From JAGXRK01 sp963714415 (GTDB lineage Bacteria > Bacteroidota > Ignavibacteria > Ignavibacteriales > Ignavibacteriaceae): DNA of 64,000 nt. Both the position numbers and the translations under genes were made by a program. Positions 37,885-46,599 of this stretch are shown here, in pieces. The notes beneath the pieces were generated by a model that searched no databases, was not told the origin of the DNA, and saw only the letters and a list, made by a program, of their open reading frames with translations. The first letter of the stretch is position 1, and the number at the start of each line of letters is the position of its first letter. Where the stretch lies: assembly GCA_963714415.1 (NCBI GenBank), contig CAVQOL010000005.1, forward strand, positions 124,001 through 188,000, in the 5' to 3' direction.

Positions 37885-38471
37885 TTGCTGCTCGTTAATC
37901 TTTTTATATCATCCCTTAGTTTTGCTGCTCTTTCGTATTCTTCTCTGTCAAGTGCTTCTCTTAATTTATCCTGCAAAGCTGCCAACTGAGATTCTTTAGT
38001 TAATGGTTTTTGTTCAGCCGTACTTAATAAAGTTGCAGATTCTTTATCAGTTTCACCTTCATCAGATGGGACAAATGCTGCTGTTTCCATAACCTGATCT
38101 GAGATATAAATCGGCGCATCTGCACGAACGGCAAGAGCAATTGCATCACTTGGCCTCGCATCAATTTCATTCGTCAGTCCGGATACTTCCAGCACTATTT
38201 TAGCATAGAAAGTATTTTCACGTAATTCATCGATAATAATTTCGAGAACGGTAGCTCCTAGGTTATCAATTAATTGTTTGAGTAAATCGTGAGTCAGAGG
38301 ACGCGGAGGTTTTATTCCTTCAATCTCAAGAGCAATTGCCTGAGCTTCAAATGCTCCTATAATTATAGGAAGACGTCTTATTCCGTTTACTTCCTTCAAC
38401 AGGATGGCATAAGCCCCGCCAGTTGCAGGGCTTGTAGATAAACCTAATATTTCACATTGTATTTTATGCAA
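37881..38471 (-). CDS. Bifunctional nuclease (DUF151) domain protein with UvrB/C-like motif
   Basis: 196 aa. The first 135 residues or so form a BFN/DUF151 domain: EILGLSTSPATGGAYAILLKEVNGIRRLPIIIGAFEAQAIALE, then NTFYAKIVLEV and the conserved RPSDAIALAVRADAPIYI. The C-terminal QAALQDKLREALDREEYERAAKLRDDIKRL segment is a UvrB/UvrC-type interaction helix pair (about 165-192). Homologues have been described with RNase and DNase activity, but most are uncharacterised. It follows etfA by 18 nt on the same strand, making a three-gene unit with etfBA. Confidence 0.85.
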   Translation of the reverse strand: MHKIQCEILGLSTSPATGGAYAILLKEVNGIRRLPIIIGAFEAQAIALEIEGIKPPRPLTHDLLKQLIDNLGATVLEIIIDELRENTFYAKIVLEVSGLTNEIDARPSDAIALAVRADAPIYISDQVMETAAFVPSDEGETDKESATLLSTAEQKPLTKESQLAALQDKLREALDREEYERAAKLRDDIKRLTSSN

Positions 38472-38489
38472 GTGTAATCCAAATTAATT

Positions 38490-39461
38490 TCAGGATTTTA
38501 TCTTTTTAATCTCTTCGGTAAGCTTCGGTAAAATTTCGAATAAATCACCGGCAATTCCATAATCAGCAGCATTAAAAATTGGCGCATCTTTATCTTTATT
38601 AATAGCTACAATGTATTTTGATGTTGACATTCCTGCCAAATGCTGAATAGCACCTGAAATACCGCAAGCAAAATAAAGAGTAGGTGAAACGGTTTTACCG
38701 GTTTGTCCTACTTGTTCTCTGTGCGGTCTCCATCCGGCATCAACAGCAGCTCTTGAAGTTCCTACTGCTGCGCCCAACACATCTGCAAGTTCCTCTATAA
38801 GATGAAAATTTTCAGGTCCTTTCATTCCTCTTCCGCCTGAAACAATAATATCTGCTTCAGCAACATCAAGCTTACCCTCAGATTTTTTAAATGATGTAAC
38901 TTTAGTTTTAAGATTGGGTGAGGAAATTTCTTTTACTGTTACGTTTGCAGCAGGGTTTGAATCATTAGAAACAGCTTTAAAGACATTTGGTCTAATAGTG
39001 AAAACTTTCACGTCACTTTTAAATTTTACGTTAATCAATGCTTTGCCTGCATAAACAGGACGTGTTAACAGAAGTTCATTTTCTTTTAACTCATATTTAA
39101 TCGTATCCATAATGCAACCGGCATTCAGTTTTACTGCGAGTCTTGGTGCAAGATCTTTACCCATTGCAGTGTTCGCAAGAATTACATATTCAGCATTTAT
39201 CTCTTTTGCATAATCGGATATTAAATCACAATAACCCGATGCAGTATAATTTTCAAAATCACTGCTCTTTAAGTGTGTAATTGAAGAAATGCCAAACTTA
39301 CTTACATCAGCTAAATTGTTAATATCACTTCCGGCAATTACAGCTTCAACTTCTGTGTTAAGTTTCCCAGCTAATTCTGAGCCAATATAAGCTGCTTCAA
39401 AGCTTGATTTCTTTATTGATTTTTCTCTTTGTTCGAGAACTACTAAAACTTTTTTTGACAT
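38490..39461 (-). CDS. etfA: Electron transfer flavoprotein subunit alpha
   Basis: FAD-binding subunit of ETF, which takes electrons from acyl-CoA dehydrogenases and related flavoenzymes. 323 aa. The C-terminal FAD domain has VSGGRGMKGPENF, GTSRAAVDAGWRPHREQVGQTGKTVSP, LYFACGISGAIQHLAGM and IVAINKDKDAPIFNAADYGI. It lies 11 nt after etfB. No electron-bifurcating Fix neighbours are present. Confidence 0.95.
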   Translation of the reverse strand: MSKKVLVVLEQREKSIKKSSFEAAYIGSELAGKLNTEVEAVIAGSDINNLADVSKFGISSITHLKSSDFENYTASGYCDLISDYAKEINAEYVILANTAMGKDLAPRLAVKLNAGCIMDTIKYELKENELLLTRPVYAGKALINVKFKSDVKVFTIRPNVFKAVSNDSNPAANVTVKEISSPNLKTKVTSFKKSEGKLDVAEADIIVSGGRGMKGPENFHLIEELADVLGAAVGTSRAAVDAGWRPHREQVGQTGKTVSPTLYFACGISGAIQHLAGMSTSKYIVAINKDKDAPIFNAADYGIAGDLFEILPKLTEEIKKIKS

Positions 39462-39472
39462 ATTATTATTCC

Positions 39473-40225
39473 TTAAATAACTTTTGCTTCTTCTCTTAAT
39501 AAACGTACTAATTCCGGTACAGCACTGCTGTCAGTTCCAATTATTTTTCCGGACTGCTTTGGCGGAGGCATAATCATTGAAACAACTTCGGTTAGATTTT
39601 CATAAGCAGCAGCAGGTTTTTCTTCAATAGTTTTTTTCTTTGCCGCCATTATTCCTTTAAGAGAAGCATAGCGAGGTTCGTTCAATCCTTTTTGCGCAGT
39701 TATAACCACCGGGAATTCAGTTTCAACCACTTCACGTCCGCCTTCAATCTCGGTTTCTGCAATGACTTTATTGCCTTCAATATTAAGTGAAACAACAACA
39801 GACACACAATTATATCCAAGCATTTCTGCAGTAAGCTGACCTGTAATAGAACTATCGTAATCAACAGATTGCTTACCGAGAAATACAACTTCACATCCAA
39901 GCGATTTAATTTCTTCAGAAAGAGCTTTTGCAATTCCAATAGAGTCTCTCGGATTATCATCTTTAAGAAGCACTGCAGAATCAGCACCCATAGCAAGGGC
40001 TTTTCTTATCGTTTCTTTATTTGAATCTCCACCGACACTTATAAGAATAACTTCGGCTGAACCGCCATTCTTTTCTTTCAGTTTAAGCGCTTCTTCAATT
40101 GCATATTCATCATAAGGATTTAAAATGTAAGTTACACCTGTAGGATCAATTGATCTTTGATCGGAACCAACCTTAACCCTTGTAGCGGTATCGGGAACGT
40201 GACTGACACAAACAGCAATTTTCAT
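39473..40225 (-). CDS. etfB: Electron transfer flavoprotein subunit beta
   Basis: AMP-binding subunit of ETF, 250 aa. Family features: KIAVCVSHVPDTATRVKV at the N-terminus, YILNPYDEYAIEEALKLKEK, and the AMP loop VFLGKQSVDYDSSITGQLTAEMLGY, followed by the recognition loop region LNEPRYASLKGIMAAKKK. A strong GGAGG precedes the start, and a promoter of the Bacteroidetes form lies 34 nt further upstream. Confidence 0.95.
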   Translation of the reverse strand: MKIAVCVSHVPDTATRVKVGSDQRSIDPTGVTYILNPYDEYAIEEALKLKEKNGGSAEVILISVGGDSNKETIRKALAMGADSAVLLKDDNPRDSIGIAKALSEEIKSLGCEVVFLGKQSVDYDSSITGQLTAEMLGYNCVSVVVSLNIEGNKVIAETEIEGGREVVETEFPVVITAQKGLNEPRYASLKGIMAAKKKTIEEKPAAAYENLTEVVSMIMPPPKQSGKIIGTDSSAVPELVRLLREEAKVI

Positions 40226-40258
40226 TAGACCTCCGCAAATTCGTTGTTATTTTAGGTA

Positions 40259-40290
40259 AAAATATAATCATGCGTCTATCTAAAAGCAAT
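40259..40290 (-). promoter_or_regulatory. Promoter for etfBA
   Basis: Read on the minus strand: ATTG (40290-40287), 20-nt spacer, TATATTTT (40266-40259). The spacing matches the pattern seen before asnS, pyrG and typA; the last base of the -7 box departs from TAnnTTTG. Confidence 0.5.
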
Positions 40291-40390
40291 TCAATGATGA
40301 TTAAAGATTTTATTTATTATAATTTTTTATCAATAAATAATTGAATTCAATTAATAATTATTTAATATTCACTACACATATTTTTGTTAT

Positions 40391-40681
40391 ATGGAATTAG
40401 AACCTAAAGAAGACCAGCAGATAGAAATAATTGAAGATCAGGATACTGATATTACTGAAGCAAGCCGCGTTGTTCTGTATAACGATGACTGGCATACCTT
40501 CGATGATGTAATTACTCAACTGATAAAGGCTGTAAAGTGCACTTACGAACAAGCTCGCGGTTTTGCATTTGAAGTTCACGTAAAAGGTAAAGCTATAGTT
40601 TATTCGGGCTCACTTAAAAACTGTCTTAAAGTTACATCTATTCTTGAAGAAATTGCACTTCATACACAGATAATCACATAG
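40391..40681 (+). CDS. clpS: ATP-dependent Clp protease adaptor ClpS
   Basis: N-end rule adaptor for ClpAP, 96 aa. A variable acidic N-terminus (about 25 residues) precedes the core with SRVVLYNDDWHTFDDVITQL, containing the N-degron pocket Asn-Asp, and GFAFEVHVKGKAIVYSG with the conserved His. No clpA lies nearby. It is divergent from etfB and followed by 238 nt of noncoding sequence leading to typA. Confidence 0.9.
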   Translation: MELEPKEDQQIEIIEDQDTDITEASRVVLYNDDWHTFDDVITQLIKAVKCTYEQARGFAFEVHVKGKAIVYSGSLKNCLKVTSILEEIALHTQIIT

Positions 40682-40851
40682 TTTGAAATAGCCTGCTATC
40701 AATAGTTGTTTAAGTTCAAACCTTCCCGATCCATCGAAGTTCAGGTCAAAGAATTGAAATTTTGCAAATTGTTATTATCCCTTCATAGCTTAGTCAAGTA
40801 ATATTCCCGAAATGACTATCATTTTATCCAAATTCTTGGCTAACTGAATCA

Positions 40852-40883
40852 ATTGTATCTGCAACGCTGCATCTCTATATTTG
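40852..40883 (+). promoter_or_regulatory. Promoter upstream of typA
   Basis: ATTG (40852-40855), 20-nt spacer and TATATTTG (40876-40883), an exact -7 TAnnTTTG box and identical to the one before asnS. It lies 36 nt before the typA ATG. Confidence 0.6.
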
Positions 40884-40919
40884 TCCCCTCGATTTTATAT
40901 AATATGATTAAAAGGACTT

Positions 40920-42743
40920 ATGAAGCTTAGAAATATTGCAATTATTGCTCACGTTGATCATGGAAAAACCACATTGGTAGATTATATGCTGTCACAGACC
41001 GGAGCCTTTCGGGCAAATCAGCAAGTTGAACAAAGAGTAATGGATTCAAACGCACTCGAGCGTGAAAGAGGAATTACCATTCTGGCAAAAAACTTAAGTG
41101 TAAGATACGCTGATGTTAAAATAAATATTATTGATACTCCAGGTCACTCTGATTTCGGTGGTGAAGTTGAAAGAACTTTAAGAATGGTTGATGGTGTATT
41201 ACTTTTAGTTGATGCTGCCGAAGGTCCGTTGCCTCAGACAAAGTTTGTTCTTAAAAAATCTTTAGAACTTGGATTGAAACCAATAGTAGTTATTAACAAG
41301 ATAGACAGAAAAGACGCAAGACCTAATGAAGTTTTAAATGAAGTTTTTGATTTATTTGTTTCACTCGGTGCAAATGAAGAGCAACTAGATTTTCCTTTTG
41401 TTTATACTATTGCTAAACAAGGTATTGCCAAGCTCAGTTTGGAAGATGAAAGTACTAATTTAAATCCATTATTTGAAGTAATACTGAAAACTGTTCCTTC
41501 TCCCCAAAATGACTTATCTGAACCATTCAGAATGCTTATATCTGCAATTGATTATAACGATTATCTTGGCAGAATTGGAATTGGTCGGGTTCATAGCGGT
41601 TCATTAAAAGTTGGTGATCAGGTGGTTGTCATTACAAGAGAAGGCAAAAAAACTAATGTTAAAATTACAAAGCTCTACACTTTTGAAAACATAAAGCGTA
41701 TTGAGGCAAATGAAATTACAGCAGGTGATATTGGTGCAATTGCCGGGCTTGAAGACGTTGATATTTCCAATACTATTACAAGTCCTTTAAATCCGGAACC
41801 TTTACTTTATGTTCAAATTGATGAACCTACAATAGCAATGAATTTTATCGTTAATAATTCTTCTTTTGCCGGACAGGAAGGAAAATATGTAACAACAAGA
41901 AATTTAAGTGATAGGTTATCTAGAGAATTAAGAAGTAATGTTAGTCTTACTGTTGAAATAACTGATTCTCCTGATCAATTTAAAGTCAGCGGCAGGGGAG
42001 AGCTTCATCTTGCAATTCTTATTGAAAATATGAGAAGGGAAGGATATGAGCTTCAACTGAGCAGACCTCAGGTTATAATGAAAAGAATTAATGATGTCCT
42101 TTCCGAACCAATGGAACATCTTATTATTGATGTGCCGGAAGAATTCACCGGTGTTGTAATCGAAAAACTTGGCAAACGAAAAGGCGAGTTAAAAAACATG
42201 ATTACTTTCAACCAAAATGTAAGGTTGGAATTCATCATACCTGCCAGAGGATTGATAGGTTACCGCTCTGAGTTTTTAACCGATACAAAAGGAACAGGAA
42301 TTCTTCATCATAATTTTCATGGTTATGAACCATACAGTGGTGATATAGCAGGTCGAACACGAGGTGCACTCGTTGCAATGGAAAATGGTATTGCATCAGC
42401 TTATGCAATGTTTAAGCTTCAGGAAAGATCGGAGTTTTTTATTGCACCTGGAACAAAAGTTTATGAAGGTATGGTTATTGGAGAAAACAGCAGAAATAAT
42501 GATATGTTTGTTAATGTAACCAGAACTAAGCAGCTATCGAATATGCGTTCCTCCGGCGCCGATGAAGCTATAAGACTTGAACCACCGACAATTATGACTC
42601 TGGAACAGGCAATTGAATGGATTAGTGACGATGAGTATGTTGAAGTTACTCCTGAGAATATCAGGGTAAGAAAAAGATATTTAACTGAGATGGATAGAAA
42701 AAATGCAAAGCTTGCAGCAAAAAAAATAGAAGCAGAACAATAA
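40920..42743 (+). CDS. typA: Translational GTPase TypA/BipA
   Basis: Ribosome-associated GTPase involved in 50S assembly and stress adaptation; 607 aa, full length. G motifs: AHVDHGKTTLVD (G1), RGITI (G2), DTPGHSDFGGEVER (G3) and NKIDR (G4). Domain II and the EF-G-like III and V domains follow, with the family C-terminal domain marked by FLTDTKGTGILHHNFHGYEPY. It has its own promoter and converges on the SET gene 22 nt downstream. An A/T-only inverted repeat in that gap may serve as a weak shared terminator. Confidence 0.96.
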   Translation: MKLRNIAIIAHVDHGKTTLVDYMLSQTGAFRANQQVEQRVMDSNALERERGITILAKNLSVRYADVKINIIDTPGHSDFGGEVERTLRMVDGVLLLVDAAEGPLPQTKFVLKKSLELGLKPIVVINKIDRKDARPNEVLNEVFDLFVSLGANEEQLDFPFVYTIAKQGIAKLSLEDESTNLNPLFEVILKTVPSPQNDLSEPFRMLISAIDYNDYLGRIGIGRVHSGSLKVGDQVVVITREGKKTNVKITKLYTFENIKRIEANEITAGDIGAIAGLEDVDISNTITSPLNPEPLLYVQIDEPTIAMNFIVNNSSFAGQEGKYVTTRNLSDRLSRELRSNVSLTVEITDSPDQFKVSGRGELHLAILIENMRREGYELQLSRPQVIMKRINDVLSEPMEHLIIDVPEEFTGVVIEKLGKRKGELKNMITFNQNVRLEFIIPARGLIGYRSEFLTDTKGTGILHHNFHGYEPYSGDIAGRTRGALVAMENGIASAYAMFKLQERSEFFIAPGTKVYEGMVIGENSRNNDMFVNVTRTKQLSNMRSSGADEAIRLEPPTIMTLEQAIEWISDDEYVEVTPENIRVRKRYLTEMDRKNAKLAAKKIEAEQ

Positions 42744-42765
42744 TAATTTTATATAGCTTTAATTA

Positions 42766-43167
42766 TTAATTTTTATTATCACAATTTTGGCAGGAACAAC
42801 CCGAATAAATTTCTTCATATCCATAATCCATAGTTAGTTCTTCATCGCTTAATATATCTCTGGCAGCAACAAGAAGTAATTTATTATTACTGGTTTCAAC
42901 AACTTCACAATTAAAATCGCATTTATGGTTTATATATTTAATCTTATTAGTCTCCGCAGTATCTATGTAACAGTCATCTCCGTTCCAGAAGATGTAAACA
43001 TTATCTTCTTCTTCCTCTCTGCGTTCACATTCATTACCCGAAATTGTCTCGCCCGATATTTGAAGAATAGGTGAACCGGCTGGGATTTGTGACGGAGTAA
43101 AAATTCCGCTTCCGTGAATTGATGATGTTTTAACGTAAATAGACTTTTCTAATTCGAAATTTTGCAT
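42766..43167 (-). CDS. SET-domain protein (putative lysine methyltransferase)
   Basis: 133 aa, a compact SET domain with almost nothing else. Visible motifs: SSIHGSGIFTPSQIPAG at the start, the SAM/pseudoknot motif INHKCDFNCEV (matching NHxCxxNC), ELTMDYGYEE with the catalytic-type Tyr, and a short post-SET cysteine cluster CSCQNCDNKN at the end that with the earlier Cys could hold zinc. Bacterial SET proteins methylate lysines of host or own proteins in known cases; this one's target is not evident. It is convergent with typA and divergent from the cytochrome cluster. Confidence 0.85.
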   Translation of the reverse strand: MQNFELEKSIYVKTSSIHGSGIFTPSQIPAGSPILQISGETISGNECERREEEEDNVYIFWNGDDCYIDTAETNKIKYINHKCDFNCEVVETSNNKLLLVAARDILSDEELTMDYGYEEIYSGCSCQNCDNKN

Positions 43168-43511
43168 ACTTTATCTAGTTCGTTTCCTTGTTGAAATGTA
43201 CTTTTTGATATTAAATGATTAAATAAATTTTCAGTAAAAGATAGGTATAAACTGTATCCTCTGCTCTCTTAACCCTTACATAATCGTAACAATAAAGATA
43301 GTCAAATTCCTTCTTTGAGTGAAATCAGATAAAATCATTAAAAGTAATTAATCACTATTTTCAAATTAAAAAAAATGTAAAATATTTAATATTTATAAAT
43401 ATCAAATAAACTATTCCTATTAAAATAAATAATGAAGTTTTTAGTTCCTTTTACAAAATTTCTTCATATATTTTAGTGGAAAATTTCAAACACTATTTAT
43501 TAGGAGTTATT
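43168..43511. other. AT-rich intergenic region upstream of the cytochrome cluster
   Basis: About 340 nt between the divergent SET and cytochrome genes. It is very rich in A and T with runs such as TTTAATATTTATAAATATC near 43386. I see no ORF with coding character, no RNA gene and no promoter matching TTTG-N20-TAnnTTTG convincingly. It must hold the promoter(s) of the multihaem cluster. Confidence 0.6.
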
Positions 43512-44054
43512 ATGTGGTTTAATAAATATTTTTTGGTGCTTACATTCTTCCTGATTCCTTTGTTTACAATCCAAGCTCAAAAGGAACATTCTTTTGTTGG
43601 CGTAAAGGATTGTGGAATGTGCCACAAGACTGAAAAGCAAGGTCAGCAACTTTCAATCTGGGAAAGTAGCAAACACGCAAAGGCTTATGAAACTCTTAAG
43701 TGTGAAAAGTCTGATCAGATTGCAAAAGAAAAAGGATTTTCCACTCCTGCTGTTGAAACTCCTGAATGTTTAAAATGTCACGCCTCGGGTTACGACGTAG
43801 ATAAATCTCTTCTTGGAGCAAAGTTTAAAATTGAAGAAGGCGTTCAGTGCGAAACCTGTCACGGTCCTGGAGCTGATTACAAAGCAATGAGCGTTATGAA
43901 GGACAAGCAGAAATCAATAGAGAACGGACTAATTGTGCATGAAAATCTTGATGATTTCTGTGTCGGTTGTCATAATGAGGAAAGCCCGACTTTCGTTGAA
44001 ATTAATATTGCGGAAGCCTGGGAGCTAATTAAACACCCTGTAAAAAAGGATTAG
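43512..44054 (+). CDS. Periplasmic tetraheme c-type cytochrome (c554-like)
   Basis: 180 aa from ATG 43512, chosen because GGAG at 43503-43506 precedes it; an in-frame GTG twelve codons earlier is less likely. Signal peptide MWFNKYFLVLTFFLIPLFTIQAQ. Four haem-binding motifs: CGMCH, CLKCH, CETCH (as CETCHGPGADYK) and CVGCH. The spacing and SIWESSKHAKAYETL resemble cytochrome c554-type domains. As the first gene of a cluster with a beta-barrel and two larger cytochromes, it could be the periplasmic electron donor of a trans-outer-membrane conduit. Confidence 0.88.
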   Translation: MWFNKYFLVLTFFLIPLFTIQAQKEHSFVGVKDCGMCHKTEKQGQQLSIWESSKHAKAYETLKCEKSDQIAKEKGFSTPAVETPECLKCHASGYDVDKSLLGAKFKIEEGVQCETCHGPGADYKAMSVMKDKQKSIENGLIVHENLDDFCVGCHNEESPTFVEINIAEAWELIKHPVKKD

Positions 44055-44088
44055 TACTTAAACATTCTTACAGTAATAATAGAGTAAT

Positions 44089-45357
44089 ATGAAAAAATTA
44101 ATCTTCATCTGTGTGATGTTTGCAGTTGGGGCTTCATTATACGCGCAGAACATTAACGGAAGATTCTCCAGTTCACTTTATAGTTTTGAAAGATATGATG
44201 AAAATGATGTGTCCGAAAATAATCTTCGGACATATCAAATGCTTAATCTTAATTTAAACTATGATGATTTTTCCGTTAGATCTTACCTTAACCTTGAATA
44301 CGATTTTGTAAAAGAAATGGTTAATGACCCAAGATTAAGATTTTATAATCTTTATTTTGAAGCCAGAAATATCATGGACCTTGCAACATTCAAGTTAGGG
44401 AGACAACCGTTATTTAATAGCGTTGCAGGTGGAATCTACGACGGTGCATCACTTGTTCTTCGTAAATGGGATGTTCAGCTTTCCGGTTTTTACGGAGCAA
44501 ATGTACCTGCCTATCAGAAATTAGAACTTATTGAGAACTGGGAAGATAATTACATCCTTGGTGGTAAGTTAAGCACTACCGCTCTTGAAGATTTCAGATT
44601 TGCTGTAGGTTATATTAGCAAGAACTTTAAACCAATAAGTTATAGTGCTTTACGTTTAGATCCCGACCTTAATCCTATTACTGTTCTGATTGAGAATAAA
44701 TCTAATCAATACGAATTTCTCTCCGGAGAAGCCTCATACTTTATGAAGAATCTTGTTTCTGTTGATACCCGTTATGATTATGATCTTAATTTTAACAAGA
44801 CATCCAAATTTGAAATTGATGCCCGCTATGAACAAATTGATGATTTGGGATTAAACGTTTATTATAATTACCGCGAACCTAGAATAAGATATAATTCAAT
44901 ATTCTCTGTATTCGATTATGGCAACACACAGGAAATTGAGTTTGGCGGTGACTATCGTATTGATCAGAATTTTACAGTTATAGGAAAATTTGGCTATGTA
45001 ACCTATAAAGATGATAATTCAAGTCGATTAGGGTTAGGGCTTGCTACAGGATATGGAACAATTAATTACCGGAAAACTTTTGGATATGCTGGCGAAATGG
45101 ATGCACTCTCACTTTATTCTGCATATACATTCCTTGATGGTTTGCTGACGCCTTCTCTCGGCGTTTCATTTACCAATTATAAGCTTTCCAAAGATGGTGA
45201 AGTAAATGAGCTAACTGCTTTATTAGCCGGTGTGAATTTCAGACCTTATAGAATGCTATCTTTTGATGTGCAAGCTCAGTATATGAACAATAAAATTTAT
45301 AAGAATGATTTGAGACTCTTATTCAAATTAAACCACTGGTTCAATCTTAATTTATAG
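44089..45357 (+). CDS. Predicted outer-membrane beta-barrel of the cytochrome cluster
   Basis: 422 aa with signal peptide (MKKLIFICVMFAVGASLYAQ) and no internal hydrophobic helix. The mature protein is a series of alternating amphipathic strands rich in Tyr, Phe and Asn (for example SVRSYLNLEYDFV, LGLNVYYNYREPRIRY, GDYRIDQNFTVIGKFGYVTY), as in outer-membrane barrels of 16-22 strands. No named family is certain; it is not recognisably MtrB. Gene order (4-haem cytochrome, barrel, 14-haem cytochrome, 7-haem lipoprotein) suggests the porin sheath of a porin-cytochrome complex. Confidence 0.7.
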   Translation: MKKLIFICVMFAVGASLYAQNINGRFSSSLYSFERYDENDVSENNLRTYQMLNLNLNYDDFSVRSYLNLEYDFVKEMVNDPRLRFYNLYFEARNIMDLATFKLGRQPLFNSVAGGIYDGASLVLRKWDVQLSGFYGANVPAYQKLELIENWEDNYILGGKLSTTALEDFRFAVGYISKNFKPISYSALRLDPDLNPITVLIENKSNQYEFLSGEASYFMKNLVSVDTRYDYDLNFNKTSKFEIDARYEQIDDLGLNVYYNYREPRIRYNSIFSVFDYGNTQEIEFGGDYRIDQNFTVIGKFGYVTYKDDNSSRLGLGLATGYGTINYRKTFGYAGEMDALSLYSAYTFLDGLLTPSLGVSFTNYKLSKDGEVNELTALLAGVNFRPYRMLSFDVQAQYMNNKIYKNDLRLLFKLNHWFNLNL

Positions 45358-45370
45358 CGAATACGGTATT

Positions 45371-46576
45371 ATGAAGATAAAACAATTTTATATTCTAATT
45401 TTAATTGCATCAGTTATTGTGCTTTTTCTCGCAGCATTTAATTCTTCTCAGATTAGTGATGAAAAGGCGGGAAATGATGGCATAATAAAATTCTCCCATC
45501 AACTGCATGCCGATCTTGATGAATGTCAGAATTGTCATTCGGCAGTAACTGAATCAACAAGTCTTAGCGATAGGTTATTTCCAAACCACGAAAATTGTGC
45601 AAGCTGTCATGAGGTTGATAATGATGATGAATGCAATACCTGTCATTATGATGATAATTATGAAGCTCTTATTCAGAAAAAACCTGAAATGATTTTTGAT
45701 CATAGTTTCCACTTGAAAAATTCATCAATGAATTGCACAGATTGTCATCAGGGATTAACGGAAGTTGATTACAGCTGGGAAACAAGCGGAGTTAATCCTC
45801 CTATGGAACAATGTTACTCTTGTCATAATGATTTAACTGTTGCTTCGAATGCCTGTGAATCCTGTCATATCTCTACGGCCAATCTTCTGCCGCAGGATCA
45901 TAAAATAGTTAGCTTTACACGAACTCATAAATTCTCAGCATCAGCTTCTGACGCTGACTGTATGATGTGCCACGATAATCAAAGCTGCAGCGACTGCCAC
46001 GTTGCAACAACCGGAATTACAGAAAGCAATATGCCTGATAATTTTTATCAGCCCTATTATCCGAGTAATTTTGTTGACGGTGTAAGACAGCAGGCAATAA
46101 CTAGAGTTCACGATTTGAATTACCGTTTCACGCACGGTATGGAATCTAAAGGTAAAACGAGTGAATGTCAGAGTTGCCATCAGGTTGAAACTTTTTGTGC
46201 GTCGTGCCATTTTTCTGAAGGTTCTGGCGATTATTCTTTAGGCGGAATTGTTCCTGCTTCGCACCTGAAAACAACTTTTAAAACAATCGGTGTTGGCACT
46301 GGCGGAGGAGATCATGGAGCACTTGCAAGAAGAGATATTGAAAGATGTGCTTCCTGCCACGATATTAATGGTGCTGATCCTACATGTATTACCTGTCATC
46401 TTGACAGCGATGGTATAAAAGGAACAAATCCTAAAACTCATGCTCGCGGGTTTATGAATAATGAGAAAGGTGATTGGCATGATAGTATGGGATCAGTTTG
46501 TTATAACTGCCATACAAGCGCTACACCTCAGTCCCAGATAACAGCGGGATTCTGCAATTATTGTCACGGTATTTAA
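45371..46576 (+). CDS. 14-haem c-type cytochrome
   Basis: 401 aa with an N-terminal membrane/signal segment (FYILILIASVIVLFLAAFNSS). Fourteen CxxCH motifs are countable: CQNCH, CASCH, CNTCH, CTDCH, CYSCH, CESCH, CMMCH, CSDCH, CQSCH, CASCH, CASCH, CITCH, CYNCH and CNYCH. That is one haem per about 28 residues. Distal His ligands are plausible in motifs such as FDHSFHLKN and KFSHQLHAD, as in cytochrome c7/c3-like tandem modules. It lies 13 nt after the barrel gene and 23 nt before the lipoprotein gene, consistent with one operon and an electron-relay role. Confidence 0.92.
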   Translation: MKIKQFYILILIASVIVLFLAAFNSSQISDEKAGNDGIIKFSHQLHADLDECQNCHSAVTESTSLSDRLFPNHENCASCHEVDNDDECNTCHYDDNYEALIQKKPEMIFDHSFHLKNSSMNCTDCHQGLTEVDYSWETSGVNPPMEQCYSCHNDLTVASNACESCHISTANLLPQDHKIVSFTRTHKFSASASDADCMMCHDNQSCSDCHVATTGITESNMPDNFYQPYYPSNFVDGVRQQAITRVHDLNYRFTHGMESKGKTSECQSCHQVETFCASCHFSEGSGDYSLGGIVPASHLKTTFKTIGVGTGGGDHGALARRDIERCASCHDINGADPTCITCHLDSDGIKGTNPKTHARGFMNNEKGDWHDSMGSVCYNCHTSATPQSQITAGFCNYCHGI

Positions 46577-46599
46577 TTGAAATTAATGACGGAACATCA

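Noticed and set aside
40380..40391. Promoter directly before clpS
   Set aside because: A TATTTTTG at about 40377 lies too close to the ATG and has no TTTG 20 nt upstream.
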